From NCBI RefSeq assembly GCF_013744875.1, contig NZ_CP059399.1, forward strand, positions 2,170,001 through 2,234,000: DNA of 64,000 bases, in the 5' to 3' direction. Below, in pieces: positions 9,782-18,444 of the stretch. A model generated the notes under the pieces. The model saw only the letters and a list, made by a program, of their open reading frames with translations, made no database searches and was not told the origin of the DNA. The first letter of the stretch is position 1, and every line of letters begins with the position of its first letter. Source of the stretch: Nocardia huaxiensis (GTDB lineage Bacteria > Actinomycetota > Actinomycetes > Mycobacteriales > Mycobacteriaceae). A program made the translations under genes and the position numbers.

Positions 9782-11362
9782 ATGAGCACCACCGTCGCAC
9801 AGCATGCCGACGCCGCCGACCAGCGCTATCACGCGGCGGCGTTCGTGAAACGCTCCATCAACAAGGTGTTCCCGACGCACTGGTCGTTCCTGCTCGGGGA
9901 GATCGCGCTCTACAGCTTCGTCATCCTGCTGCTGTCGGGCATCTACCTGACCCTGTACTTCGATCCGTCCATGACCGAGGTGGTCTACGACGGGGCCTAT
10001 CAGCCGCTGCGCGGTGTGCGCATGTCCGCCGCCTATCAGAGCGTGCTCGACATCTCCTTCGAGACGCGCGGCGGACTGTTCGTGCGGCAGGTCCACCATT
10101 GGGCCGCACTGCTGTTCGCGGCCTCGATCATCATCCACATGTTCCGGGTGTTCTTCACCGGAGCGTTCCGGCGGCCGCGCGAGGCCACCTGGGTGGTGGG
10201 CTCGATCCTGTTGATTCTGGCCATGTTCGAGGGCTACTTCGGGTATTCGCTGCCCGACGATCTGCTCTCCGGCACCGGGCTGCGGTCGCCGCTGGGCGGC
10301 ATCACCATGGCGGTGCCCGTGATCGGCACCTGGACGCACTTCTTCCTGTTCGGCGGGGAATTCCCTGGGACGGTGCTGATTCCGCGGCTCTACATCACGC
10401 ATGTGCTGCTGTTCCCCGGAATCATGCTGGCGCTCATCGCGACCCATATCGCGCTGGTCTGGTACCAGAAGCACACGCAGTTCCCAGGTCCCGCCCGCAC
10501 CGAGCGGAATGTGGTGGGCGCGCGCATCATTCCGGTGTTCTCGCTGGATCAGGGCGCGTTCTTCGCCTTCACCCTGGGCACGGTGGCGGTCATGGGCGGC
10601 GTCCTGCAGATCAATCCGATCTGGAATCTGGGGCCGTACAACCCGGCGCAGGTGTCGGCGGGCTCGCAGCCGGACTTCTACATGATGTGGACCGACGGCC
10701 TGGCGCGGCTCATGCCGCCGTGGGAGATCTACATCGGCAACTACACCATCCCGGCCGCGTTCTGGGTGGCGGTGATCATGGCGCTGGTGCTCGTGGCGAT
10801 CCCGCTCTACCCGTGGATCGAGAAGCGGCTCACCGGTGATCGTGCGCACCACAATCTGCTGCAGCGGCCACGAGATGTGCCGGTGCGCACCGCCATCGGA
10901 GCCATGGCCATCGCGTTCTATCTGGTGCTCACGCTGGCGTGCGTCAACGACATCATCGCGGTGCAGTTCCACATCTCGCTGAACGCGACGACCTGGTTCT
11001 TCCGCATCGCGCTGCTGATCGCGCCGCCGCTGGCCTACTTCGCGGCCTACCGGTTCTGCCTGGGCCTGCAGCGCAGCGACCGCGCGGTGCTCGCGCACGG
11101 CATCGAAACCGGCATCATCAAACGGCTGCCGCACGGCGAGTACATCGAGATGCATCAGTCGCTGGGGCAGGTCGAGTACGAGGGCGCGCCGGTGCCGAAG
11201 AAGATGAACAAGCTCGGTGCGGCGGGTAAGCCCGGTGTCGGCTCGTTCCTGCGCGCCGATCCGGAAGCCGAGCGGACGGTGATCGAAGCGGGCGAGGAGC
11301 ACGCCGAGCAGGCTCAGCTCGCCATGCTGAAGGCCAAGCAGGACAGCGGGACTCGGTCATGA
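9782..11362 (+). CDS. qcrB: Cytochrome bc1 complex cytochrome b subunit, solitary copy
   Basis: 526 residues starting [20 protein letters not shown], close to actinobacterial QcrB length. QcrB is the membrane cytochrome b that oxidises menaquinol in the bcc-aa3 supercomplex. Visible features: the N-terminal [14 protein letters not shown] helix, haem b ligands H105/H119 (HHW to IIHMFRVF) and H207/H222 (THVLLF to ATHIALVW), the second pair 15 apart as in b6/actinobacterial proteins, and the Qo motif PDFY at 297-300 replacing PEWY. A charged C-terminal tail follows. The partner genes qcrC, qcrA and ctaE are absent here, so this is probably a second copy. The start codon has only a weak ribosome site. 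The next gene overlaps by ATGA. Confidence 0.9.
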   Translation: MSTTVAQHADAADQRYHAAAFVKRSINKVFPTHWSFLLGEIALYSFVILLLSGIYLTLYFDPSMTEVVYDGAYQPLRGVRMSAAYQSVLDISFETRGGLFVRQVHHWAALLFAASIIIHMFRVFFTGAFRRPREATWVVGSILLILAMFEGYFGYSLPDDLLSGTGLRSPLGGITMAVPVIGTWTHFFLFGGEFPGTVLIPRLYITHVLLFPGIMLALIATHIALVWYQKHTQFPGPARTERNVVGARIIPVFSLDQGAFFAFTLGTVAVMGGVLQINPIWNLGPYNPAQVSAGSQPDFYMMWTDGLARLMPPWEIYIGNYTIPAAFWVAVIMALVLVAIPLYPWIEKRLTGDRAHHNLLQRPRDVPVRTAIGAMAIAFYLVLTLACVNDIIAVQFHISLNATTWFFRIALLIAPPLAYFAAYRFCLGLQRSDRAVLAHGIETGIIKRLPHGEYIEMHQSLGQVEYEGAPVPKKMNKLGAAGKPGVGSFLRADPEAERTVIEAGEEHAEQAQLAMLKAKQDSGTRS

Positions 11363-11613
11363 GCGGCTGGTTCCGGGCCCATCGTGCACGGGCGGCCGGT
11401 GATTACGGACTCCTGGTCCCGGCGGCCACCGTGCTCGACGAGCGCGCCGCCCACACCGTCCGCCAGCTGCTGCACGCCTACGGGGTGCGCGCCACCACGG
11501 GCCGCGCCCGCGCCGCCCATCGCCGGCGCAACGAACCGGACCGGTTCCGCATCCTGGTCTTCCCGGAGGACGCCACGCTCGCCTACGACGTGCTCAGCCG
11601 GCACACCAGCTGA
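11359..11613 (+). CDS. Small DUF2007-like protein coupled to qcrB
   Basis: 84 residues whose ATG overlaps the qcrB stop (ATGA at 11359-11362), implying translational coupling. It has no signal peptide or membrane segment. The pattern [20 protein letters not shown], a short linker and [19 protein letters not shown] resembles the beta-alpha-beta plan of DUF2007 'putative signal transducing' proteins. That is a weak, pattern-based guess. It is Arg/His-rich in the middle ([15 protein letters not shown]). Function is unknown. The coupling suggests a role in assembly or regulation of the neighbouring cytochrome b. Confidence 0.7.
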   Translation: MSGWFRAHRARAAGDYGLLVPAATVLDERAAHTVRQLLHAYGVRATTGRARAAHRRRNEPDRFRILVFPEDATLAYDVLSRHTS

Positions 11614-11628
11614 GCACGGGCGGACGGC

Positions 11629-13266
11629 TCAGCGGTGGTCGCGATACCAGCGAATGAGCGCGTCCGTGGACGAATCGTCCTGGGGTGCGGGCGCTTGCGC
11701 CGAGGTGAGCAGCGGTTCGAGGGCCAGCGCCTGCTGCTTGCCCAGCTCCACACCCCACTGGTCGAAGCTGTCGATTCCCCAGATCGCGCCCTCGGTGAAC
11801 ACCTGATGCTCGTAGAGGGCGATGAGCTGACCCAGCACCGACGGAGTCAGCTGCGGCGCGAGAATGGCGGTGGAGGGCCGGTTGCCCGGCATCACCTTGT
11901 GCGGCACGATCTTCGGATCGGTGCCCTCCGCGGCGATCTCCTCGGCCGTCTTGCCGAAGGCCAGCACCTTGGTCTGCGCGAACAGATTGCTCATGAGGAT
12001 GTCGTGCATGCTGCCGGTGCCGTCGAGGGTCGGCAGATCGTCTGTGGGACGGGCGAATCCGATGAAGTCGGCGGGCACCAGCCGCGTACCCTGGTGCAGC
12101 AGTTGATAGAACGCGTGCTGGCCGTTGGTTCCCGGCTCGCCCCAGAAGATCTCACCCGTCGAGGTGGTCACCGGCGTGCCGTCGGCTCGCACCGACTTGC
12201 CGTTGGATTCCATGGTCAGCTGCTGCAGATACGCCGGGAAGCGCGCCATATCGTTCGAATACGGCAGCACCGCACGGGATTCCGCGCCGAAGAAATTCGA
12301 GTACCAGAGGCCCAGCAGGCCCAGCAGCACGGGGGCGTTCTCGGTCAGGGGAGCGGTGCGGAAGTGCTCGTCCACGGTGTGGAATCCGGCCAGGAATTCG
12401 GCGAAGCGCTCCTTGCCGATCACCGCCATGACCGACAGCCCGATGGCCGAATCCACCGAGTAGCGGCCGCCGACCCAATCCCAGAAGCCGAACATGTTCG
12501 CGGTGTCGATTCCGAAGGCCGCCACCCGATCCGCGTGCGTGGACACGGCCACGAAATGCTTGGCCACCGCCTCCTCGCCGAGCGCGGCCACCAGCCAGCG
12601 CCGCGCGGCTGTCGCGTTGGTGAGCGTCTCCAGCGTGGAGAAGGTCTTGGACGCCACCACGAACAGCGTTTTCGCCGGATCCAGGCCGTCCAGCTTCGAA
12701 ACCAGGTCCGCCGGATCGACATTCGACACGAAGCGGGCCGAGATGCCCGCGTCGGCGTAATGCCGCAGTGCGAGGAACACCATCGCCGGGCCCAGATCCG
12801 AACCGCCGATGCCGATGTTCACCACCGTGGTGATGCGCTCGCCGGTCGCGCCGCGCCACTCGCCGCTCCGCACCGAATCGGTGAATTCGCCCATGCGCCG
12901 CAGGACTTCGTGCACCTGCGCGTCGGCATCCTCGCCGTCGATGTCGGTGGGCTGTGCGGCGGGCAGCCGCAGCGCCCAGTGCGCCACCGCCCGATCCTCG
13001 GAGGTGTTGATGTGCGCGCCCGCGAACATGGCGTCGCGCCGCTGCTCGAGTTCGGCCGTCTCGGCCAATTCGACCAGCAGGTCCAGGGTTTCGCGCGTCA
13101 CGCGGTGCTTGGAGTAGTCGATGTGCAGGTCACCGACCTGCACGGTCAGCTCCCGGCCGCGCTCCGGGTCCTCGGCGAAGAACTCACGCAGATGCCGTCC
13201 GGCGATCGCCGCATGGTGGTCGTGCAGTTTCCGCCAGGCCGCCGATGCGGTGATGTCGCTGCTCAC
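11629..13266 (-). CDS. pgi: Glucose-6-phosphate isomerase
   Basis: 545 residues from GTG 13266 ([20 protein letters not shown]). GTG 13287 would add seven residues and cannot be excluded. The enzyme interconverts glucose-6-phosphate and fructose-6-phosphate in glycolysis and gluconeogenesis in the cytosol. The family signatures are present: [11 protein letters not shown], the [17 protein letters not shown] block, [11 protein letters not shown] with [16 protein letters not shown], the [19 protein letters not shown] catalytic region, and [12 protein letters not shown] near the C-terminus. Length fits the family. It corresponds to Rv0946c and stands convergent to the qcrB pair with only 15 bp between stops. 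The divergent aldehyde dehydrogenase gene begins 120 bp away. Confidence 0.95.
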   Translation of the reverse strand: MSSDITASAAWRKLHDHHAAIAGRHLREFFAEDPERGRELTVQVGDLHIDYSKHRVTRETLDLLVELAETAELEQRRDAMFAGAHINTSEDRAVAHWALRLPAAQPTDIDGEDADAQVHEVLRRMGEFTDSVRSGEWRGATGERITTVVNIGIGGSDLGPAMVFLALRHYADAGISARFVSNVDPADLVSKLDGLDPAKTLFVVASKTFSTLETLTNATAARRWLVAALGEEAVAKHFVAVSTHADRVAAFGIDTANMFGFWDWVGGRYSVDSAIGLSVMAVIGKERFAEFLAGFHTVDEHFRTAPLTENAPVLLGLLGLWYSNFFGAESRAVLPYSNDMARFPAYLQQLTMESNGKSVRADGTPVTTSTGEIFWGEPGTNGQHAFYQLLHQGTRLVPADFIGFARPTDDLPTLDGTGSMHDILMSNLFAQTKVLAFGKTAEEIAAEGTDPKIVPHKVMPGNRPSTAILAPQLTPSVLGQLIALYEHQVFTEGAIWGIDSFDQWGVELGKQQALALEPLLTSAQAPAPQDDSSTDALIRWYRDHR

Positions 13267-13386
13267 GTCCGCCGAGGTTACAACCACTGGCCGCTACGCG
13301 CAGGTAACCCCAGGTGAACGCAGCGCCGATGCCGGATTCGCCCGGACTCCGGCTGTGCTCTCGGACACCGGCCTAGGCTGGCGAAT

Positions 13387-14838
13387 ATGGCGACCGAACA
13401 CGATGTTCTGCAATCCGTCCCCACCCGGCTCTGGATCGGCGGCCCGGTCGACGCGACCGGCGGCAAGACCTTCCCGGTGCACAATCCGGCGACCGGCGAG
13501 GTGCTCGTCGAAGTCGCGGACGCCACCCCCGAGGACGCCGTGCGCGCCCTCGACGCCGCGGCGGCGGTGCAGGCCGAATGGGCGGCCACGCCGGCCCGGC
13601 AGCGCGGGGAGATCCTGCGCGCGGTCTTCGAAGCCATCACCGCGCGGGCCGAGGAGTTCGCGCTGCTCATGACCCTCGAAATGGGCAAGGCGCTGCCCGA
13701 ATCCCGCAATGAGGTGAAGTACGGGGCGGAGTTCTTCCGCTGGTTCAGCGAGGAGGCGGTGCGTGTGCACGGGCGCTATCAGCCCGCGCCCGCCGGGACC
13801 GGCCGGATTCTGGTGACCAAGCAGCCTGTCGGGCCGTGCCTGGCCATCACGCCGTGGAACTTCCCGCTCGCCATGGGCACCCGCAAGATCGGGCCCGCGC
13901 TCGCCGCGGGCTGCACCATGATCGTCAAGCCCGCCGGTGAGACTCCGCTCACCATGCTGCTGCTCGCCAAGCTCTGCTCCGAGGCGGGCCTGCCCGACGG
14001 GGTGCTGTCGGTCATCACCACGAGTCGTTCCAGCGCTGTCACCGCGCCGCTGCTCAACGATCCGCGACTGCGCAAGCTCACCTTCACCGGATCCACCCCG
14101 GTCGGCAAGAAGCTCGTCGAGTCCTCGGCGCACGGACTGCTGCGCACCTCCATGGAACTCGGCGGCAACGCGCCCTTCGTGGTCTTCGACGACGCCGACC
14201 TCGACGCCGCGGTGCAGGGGGCGGTGCTGGCCAAGCTGCGCAATGGCGGCGAAGCCTGCACGGCGGCAAACCGATTCCACGTGCAGAACTCGGTTCGCCA
14301 GGAATTCACCGACAAGCTCGTGGCGGCCATGGGGGAGTACAAACTCGGCAATGGCACCGAACCGTCGACCACCCTCGGACCGCTCATCAACGAGGATCAG
14401 CTCGACACCGTGACCGGTCTCGTCGACGACGCCGTGAGCGCCGGCGCGCAGATCGCCCTGGGCGGCAAGGCTCCCGGCGGCCCCGGCTGGTTCTACCCGG
14501 CCACCGTGCTGACCGACATTCCCGCCCAAGCCCGCATCCTGCGCGAGGAAGTGTTCGGCCCGGTCGCCCCGATCGTCGGCTTCGACACCGAGGAAGAGGG
14601 TCTCGCCGCCGCCAACAACACCGAATTCGGCCTGGTCGCATACGTTTACACGAAGAGCCTGGACCGCGCCCTGCGCGTGGCCGAGGGGCTGGAGACCGGC
14701 ATGGTCGGCGTCAACCGCGGCGTCATCTCCGATCCGGCCGCGCCCTTCGGCGGCGTCAAGGAATCCGGCTTCGGCCGTGAGGGCGGGTTCGAGGGCATCG
14801 AGGAGTACCTCGACACCAAGTACATCGCGCTGCCGTAA
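13387..14838 (+). CDS. gabD: NAD(P)-dependent aldehyde dehydrogenase, succinate-semialdehyde type
   Basis: 483 residues, the normal ALDH length. The proposed activity is oxidation of succinate semialdehyde to succinate. The fold markers are clear: the PWNFPLAMGTRKIGPALAAG cofactor segment, FTGSTPVGKKL, catalytic base region MELGGNAP (E257) and nucleophile C291 in GGEACTAANRF. The C-terminus has EEVFGPVAPIVGF and PFGGVKESGFGREGG. The GKALPESRNEVKYGAEFFRW and RGVISDPAAPFGG segments match the GabD subgroup, so the substrate is likely but not proven. A strong hairpin follows the gene. It shares a divergent 120-bp promoter region with pgi. Confidence 0.85.
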   Translation: MATEHDVLQSVPTRLWIGGPVDATGGKTFPVHNPATGEVLVEVADATPEDAVRALDAAAAVQAEWAATPARQRGEILRAVFEAITARAEEFALLMTLEMGKALPESRNEVKYGAEFFRWFSEEAVRVHGRYQPAPAGTGRILVTKQPVGPCLAITPWNFPLAMGTRKIGPALAAGCTMIVKPAGETPLTMLLLAKLCSEAGLPDGVLSVITTSRSSAVTAPLLNDPRLRKLTFTGSTPVGKKLVESSAHGLLRTSMELGGNAPFVVFDDADLDAAVQGAVLAKLRNGGEACTAANRFHVQNSVRQEFTDKLVAAMGEYKLGNGTEPSTTLGPLINEDQLDTVTGLVDDAVSAGAQIALGGKAPGGPGWFYPATVLTDIPAQARILREEVFGPVAPIVGFDTEEEGLAAANNTEFGLVAYVYTKSLDRALRVAEGLETGMVGVNRGVISDPAAPFGGVKESGFGREGGFEGIEEYLDTKYIALP

Positions 14839-14879
14839 TCAGCCGGGGTGCCCGCCGCGTCGCCCGAACCGTGAAAGAA

Positions 14880-14909
14880 CCGCCCCGGGGCGATAGACAC
14901 CCGGGGCGG
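14880..14909. terminator. Bidirectional hairpin terminator between gabD and chorismate mutase
   Basis: Arms CCGCCCCGGG and CCCGGGGCGG pair perfectly around a 10-nt spacer (14880-14889/14900-14909). It lies between two convergent genes. There is no clear T run, as is common for high-GC actinobacterial terminators. Confidence 0.7.
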
Positions 14910-15059
14910 CCTGGGGAAGCCTCACTCGCTCTCACGGGCAAGGCGTGGTCTCGTGGGAACCGGCAGCCCGTCGGCGAACCAGGGCGCGCGGTAGTTCCGC
15001 GTGAATATCCCGGGCACGCTGCCCGGCGTTAACACCCGGCTAGTGACGCGGGCTCACGG

Positions 15060-15365
15060 CTAGTGGCCCAGGCGGCCGCGGCCCAGGCGCAGCAGCAGCA
15101 TGGCGAGGGTGTGACCCTCCTGGCCCAGCTCGCTGAAGCGCTCGAGCACCTTCATCTCGCGCGAATGCACCAGCTTCGGGCCGCCATTGGCCATGCGCGT
15201 GCGGCCGATGATGCGCGACACCTCGGTGCGGCGCTTGATGGCGGCGAGGATCTCGGCGTCGAGCTTGTCGATCTCCTTGCGCAGCTTCTCGATCTCCGCC
15301 TCGGAGGGGAGGGCGGAGTCCGACCCGGTGGCAGGCTCGGATTGTCCCGTCGTCGAGATGCTCAT
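15060..15365 (-). CDS. Chorismate mutase (AroQ, mycobacterial intracellular type)
   Basis: 101 residues. The enzyme rearranges chorismate to prephenate for phenylalanine and tyrosine synthesis. The single AroQ helix bundle is recognisable from EKLRKEIDKLDAEILAAIKR, RRTEVSRIIGRTRM and LVHSREMKVLERF. The C-terminal RLGRGRLGH matches the M. tuberculosis Rv0948c tail, which contacts DAHP synthase and is needed for high activity, so the same partnership is expected here. The start ATG 15363-15365 is preceded by AGGAG. The position beside pcrA, divergent from it, is the same as in M. tuberculosis. Confidence 0.92.
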   Translation of the reverse strand: MSISTTGQSEPATGSDSALPSEAEIEKLRKEIDKLDAEILAAIKRRTEVSRIIGRTRMANGGPKLVHSREMKVLERFSELGQEGHTLAMLLLRLGRGRLGH

Positions 15366-15684
15366 ACTTTCACTCCTCGTGGTCCAGAACGTCGATCGGC
15401 ATGAGGTGCCGACCTGTTACCGATCGGTTCTTCACCAAGAATCAGACCTGTTCGGCCTTCATTGTCCCCCCGGGGGTGCGCTGGGTCCGCATCGTGTTGC
15501 CACCAGCGCCGGTCATGTGGCCAGTGTGCCACGTGGGATGACCAAACGAAAACGCCTTCATTTGTGAATCTCCTGAGTTTTCGGCGGCCGATGTTCACTC
15601 GAAATTCGCTCGACCGGCACTATTCGGACGGCTCTGCCAGCGGGCTGTCAGTCTGTCGGTGCGCGCCAGTAACGTGGATGGGCG
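15366..15684. other. Divergent intergenic region, chorismate mutase / pcrA
   Basis: 319 bp with no supported gene. It must hold the two divergent promoters. A short GC palindrome (CCCCCCGGGGG) lies near 15466. No actinobacterial LexA box (TCGAACnnnnGTTCGA) was found before the helicase gene, although TTCACTCGAAATTCGC at about 15594 is loosely similar. Confidence 0.5.
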
Positions 15685-18105
15685 ATGAACACGACGGTGG
15701 CACAGGACGAGCAGAAGACCGAGCAGTTGCTCGAAGGGCTGAATCCACAACAGCGCGCCGCGGTGGTACACACCGGCACTCCGCTGCTGATCGTGGCCGG
15801 AGCCGGATCCGGGAAAACCGCCGTGCTCACCCGGCGCATCGCCTATCTGCTCGCCGCCCGCGGCGTGCGGCCCGGCGAGATCCTGGCCATCACCTTCACC
15901 AACAAGGCCGCCGCCGAAATGCGTGAACGCGTGGCCGGATTGGTGGGGCCACGCGCCGCTAGCATGTGGGTGTCCACCTTCCACTCCACCTGCGTGCGCA
16001 TTCTGCGGACCCAGGCCGCGCTGGTGCCGGGCGGGCTCAACACCAACTTCTCCATCTACGACGCCGACGACTCGCGGCGACTGCTCGCCATGATCAGCCG
16101 CGACCTCGAGATCGATCCGAAGAAGTACACGCCGCGGCTGCTCGCCACCGCCATCTCCAATCTCAAGAACGAGCTCATCGATCCGGATCAGGCCGCCGCC
16201 GACGCCGCGACCGAGGACACCGAGATGCCGCGGCTCGTCGCCAAGGTCTACGACGAATACCAGCGGCGGCTGCGCGCGGCCAATGCCCTCGACTTCGACG
16301 ATCTGATCGGTGAGACGGTCGCGGTGCTGCAGAAGCATCCGCAGGTGGCCGAGTACTACCGGCGGCGGTTCCGGCACGTGCTGGTCGACGAGTACCAGGA
16401 CACCAACCACGCGCAGTACGTGCTGGTGCGGGAGCTCGTCGGGCATCACCTGCCCAAGGACTCCGAGGATCGGGTGCCGCCCAGCGAACTGTGCGTGGTG
16501 GGCGACGCCGATCAGTCCATCTATGCCTTCCGCGGCGCGACCATTCGCAATATCGAGGAGTTCGAACGCGACTTCCCCGATGCGGAAACCATTCTGCTGG
16601 AACAGAACTACCGGTCCACGCAGCGCATTCTGACCGCCGCCAATGCCGTGATCTCCCGCAATGAGAACCGGCGCGACAAGAAGCTGTGGACCGATCAGGG
16701 CGACGGCGAACTGATCGTCGGATACGTCGCCGACAACGAGCACGACGAAGCCTCGTTCGTGGCACGCGAAATCGACCGGCTCGTCGATCAGGGCGATGCC
16801 AACTACGGCGATGTCGCGGTGTTCTATCGCACCAACAACAACTCCCGGGCGTTGGAAGAGATCTTCATCCGCATGGGGCTGCCGTACAAGGTGGTCGGCG
16901 GCGTTCGGTTCTACGAGCGCAAGGAAGTGCGCGATATCGTCGCCTACCTGCGCGTGCTGGAAAATCCCGAGGACGCGGTGAGCCTGCGCCGCATTCTCAA
17001 CACCCCGCGCCGGGGGATCGGCGATCGGGCCGAAGCGTGCGTGGCCGTGCATGCCGAACAGCGCAATGTCGGCTTCGCGCAAGCGCTTCGGGATGCCGCC
17101 GACGGCAAGGTGGCGCTGCTCAACACCCGGTCCCAGCGGGCCATCGCGGGCTTCCTGGAGCTGCTCGAAGAGGTGCGCGCGGCCGGCACACAGGAGGATC
17201 TCGACTTCCCGGACGTCGGCAATGTGGTCGAGGCGGTGCTCGACCGCACCGGCTACCGCGCCGAACTCGAAGCCTCCGACGATCCGCAGGACGGGGCGCG
17301 GCTCGACAACCTCAACGAATTGGTCAGCGTCGCACGCGAATTCAGCTCCGAGGCGCGCAACAATGTCGAGGCGGCGCGGGCCGAAGGGCTACTGCCCGAA
17401 GCCGGTGAGGGTGAACCCGATCCCGGATCGCTGGCCGCCTTCCTCGAACGCGTCTCCCTCGTGGCCGACTCCGATCAGATCCCCGACGAGGGCACCGGCG
17501 TGGTGACGCTCATGACCCTGCACACCGCCAAGGGCCTCGAATTCCCCGTCGTCTTCGTGACCGGCTGGGAGGACGGGCAGTTCCCGCACATGCGCGCCCT
17601 CGGCGACCCGGCCGAACTGGCCGAGGAACGCCGCCTCGCCTACGTCGGCATCACCCGCGCCCGCAAACGCCTCTACCTCACCCGCGCCATCGTGCGCTCG
17701 GCCTGGGGGCAGCCCACCTCCGGCCCGGAATCTCGCTTCCTGCAAGAGATCCCCGGCCACCTCATGGACTGGCGTCGCCTCGAACCCACCTCCACCCAGC
17801 GCGGCTTCGTCCGCCGCCGCGGCGACGACGACGGCTTCGAACGCGACTGGACCCGCGGCGACGGCTGGAACGACCGCCCCGGCATCAGCGCCCGCACCGA
17901 CCGCCGCCCCGCCCCCGCCGCCACCAAGCGCAGCAACTCGAATCTCGTACTGGCCGTAGGCGACCGCGTCAGCCACGACAAATACGGCCTCGGCCGCGTC
18001 ATAGCCGCCGAAGGCTTCGGCGCCCTCGCCACAGCCACCATCGACTTCGGCACCGCCGGCAAAATCCGCCTCATGCCCCAGCACAGCCCCCTCACCAAAC
18101 TCTGA
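15685..18105 (+). CDS. pcrA: ATP-dependent DNA helicase PcrA/UvrD1
   Basis: 806 residues of a superfamily 1A 3'-5' helicase acting in nucleotide excision repair and in clearing proteins or RNA polymerase from DNA. Motifs in order: Q motif GLNPQQRAAV; Walker A GAGSGKT at 39-45; Ia ITFTNKAAAEMRERV; Walker B/II DEYQDTNHAQ; III GDADQSIYAFRGA; IV QNYRSTQRIL; V TLHTAKGLEFPVVFV; VI EERRLAYVGITRARK. The last 45 residues (KYGLGRVIAAEGFG to the end) form the small beta domain that links PcrA to RNA polymerase. Length matches UvrD1 of M. tuberculosis (Rv0949), and its neighbours do too. Confidence 0.96.
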   Translation: MNTTVAQDEQKTEQLLEGLNPQQRAAVVHTGTPLLIVAGAGSGKTAVLTRRIAYLLAARGVRPGEILAITFTNKAAAEMRERVAGLVGPRAASMWVSTFHSTCVRILRTQAALVPGGLNTNFSIYDADDSRRLLAMISRDLEIDPKKYTPRLLATAISNLKNELIDPDQAAADAATEDTEMPRLVAKVYDEYQRRLRAANALDFDDLIGETVAVLQKHPQVAEYYRRRFRHVLVDEYQDTNHAQYVLVRELVGHHLPKDSEDRVPPSELCVVGDADQSIYAFRGATIRNIEEFERDFPDAETILLEQNYRSTQRILTAANAVISRNENRRDKKLWTDQGDGELIVGYVADNEHDEASFVAREIDRLVDQGDANYGDVAVFYRTNNNSRALEEIFIRMGLPYKVVGGVRFYERKEVRDIVAYLRVLENPEDAVSLRRILNTPRRGIGDRAEACVAVHAEQRNVGFAQALRDAADGKVALLNTRSQRAIAGFLELLEEVRAAGTQEDLDFPDVGNVVEAVLDRTGYRAELEASDDPQDGARLDNLNELVSVAREFSSEARNNVEAARAEGLLPEAGEGEPDPGSLAAFLERVSLVADSDQIPDEGTGVVTLMTLHTAKGLEFPVVFVTGWEDGQFPHMRALGDPAELAEERRLAYVGITRARKRLYLTRAIVRSAWGQPTSGPESRFLQEIPGHLMDWRRLEPTSTQRGFVRRRGDDDGFERDWTRGDGWNDRPGISARTDRRPAPAATKRSNSNLVLAVGDRVSHDKYGLGRVIAAEGFGALATATIDFGTAGKIRLMPQHSPLTKL

Positions 18106-18444
18106 CCCCAGGCCCCGTTCGGGACAATTCCCTCTACCGCAGCAGCCGTGACCACCTCGGCTACGTAGGCCCCGTGCTGAATCCTCCGTTGTGCCATCGC
18201 CAACAGCGAGGAGCTGCTGGGGGCGGGGCCGTTCGAGTTGGGCGGGGATGCCCGCCGGTGACTCTGGTGTTCGGAGTGAGCGTTCTCGGATGGCTCCACG
18301 CTGGAGACTTCGGTCGACAGTGCGTTCACGTAGTTGACTACGATGTAGCTGGTGCGATCATCGACCTACCCGCCGCGTCATCGAAATGCCCTGCGCCGCA
18401 TGGTGTCAGGACAGGGTTTGGTCGATATCGGTAGTGTCGGCGCG
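18106..18444. other. Intergenic region after pcrA
   Basis: 339 bp without a convincing gene, hairpin terminator or repeat. TTGACT at 18334-18339 could be a -35 element for the following gene, but no matching -10 is evident. Confidence 0.4.

Noticed and set aside
15362..15598. Possible small gene upstream of chorismate mutase on the minus strand
   Set aside because: Translation lacks a coding-like composition, it has no ribosome site, and it overlaps the chorismate mutase start.
15366..15684. LexA box before pcrA
   Set aside because: The sequences near 15594 match the TCGAACnnnnGTTCGA consensus too poorly.
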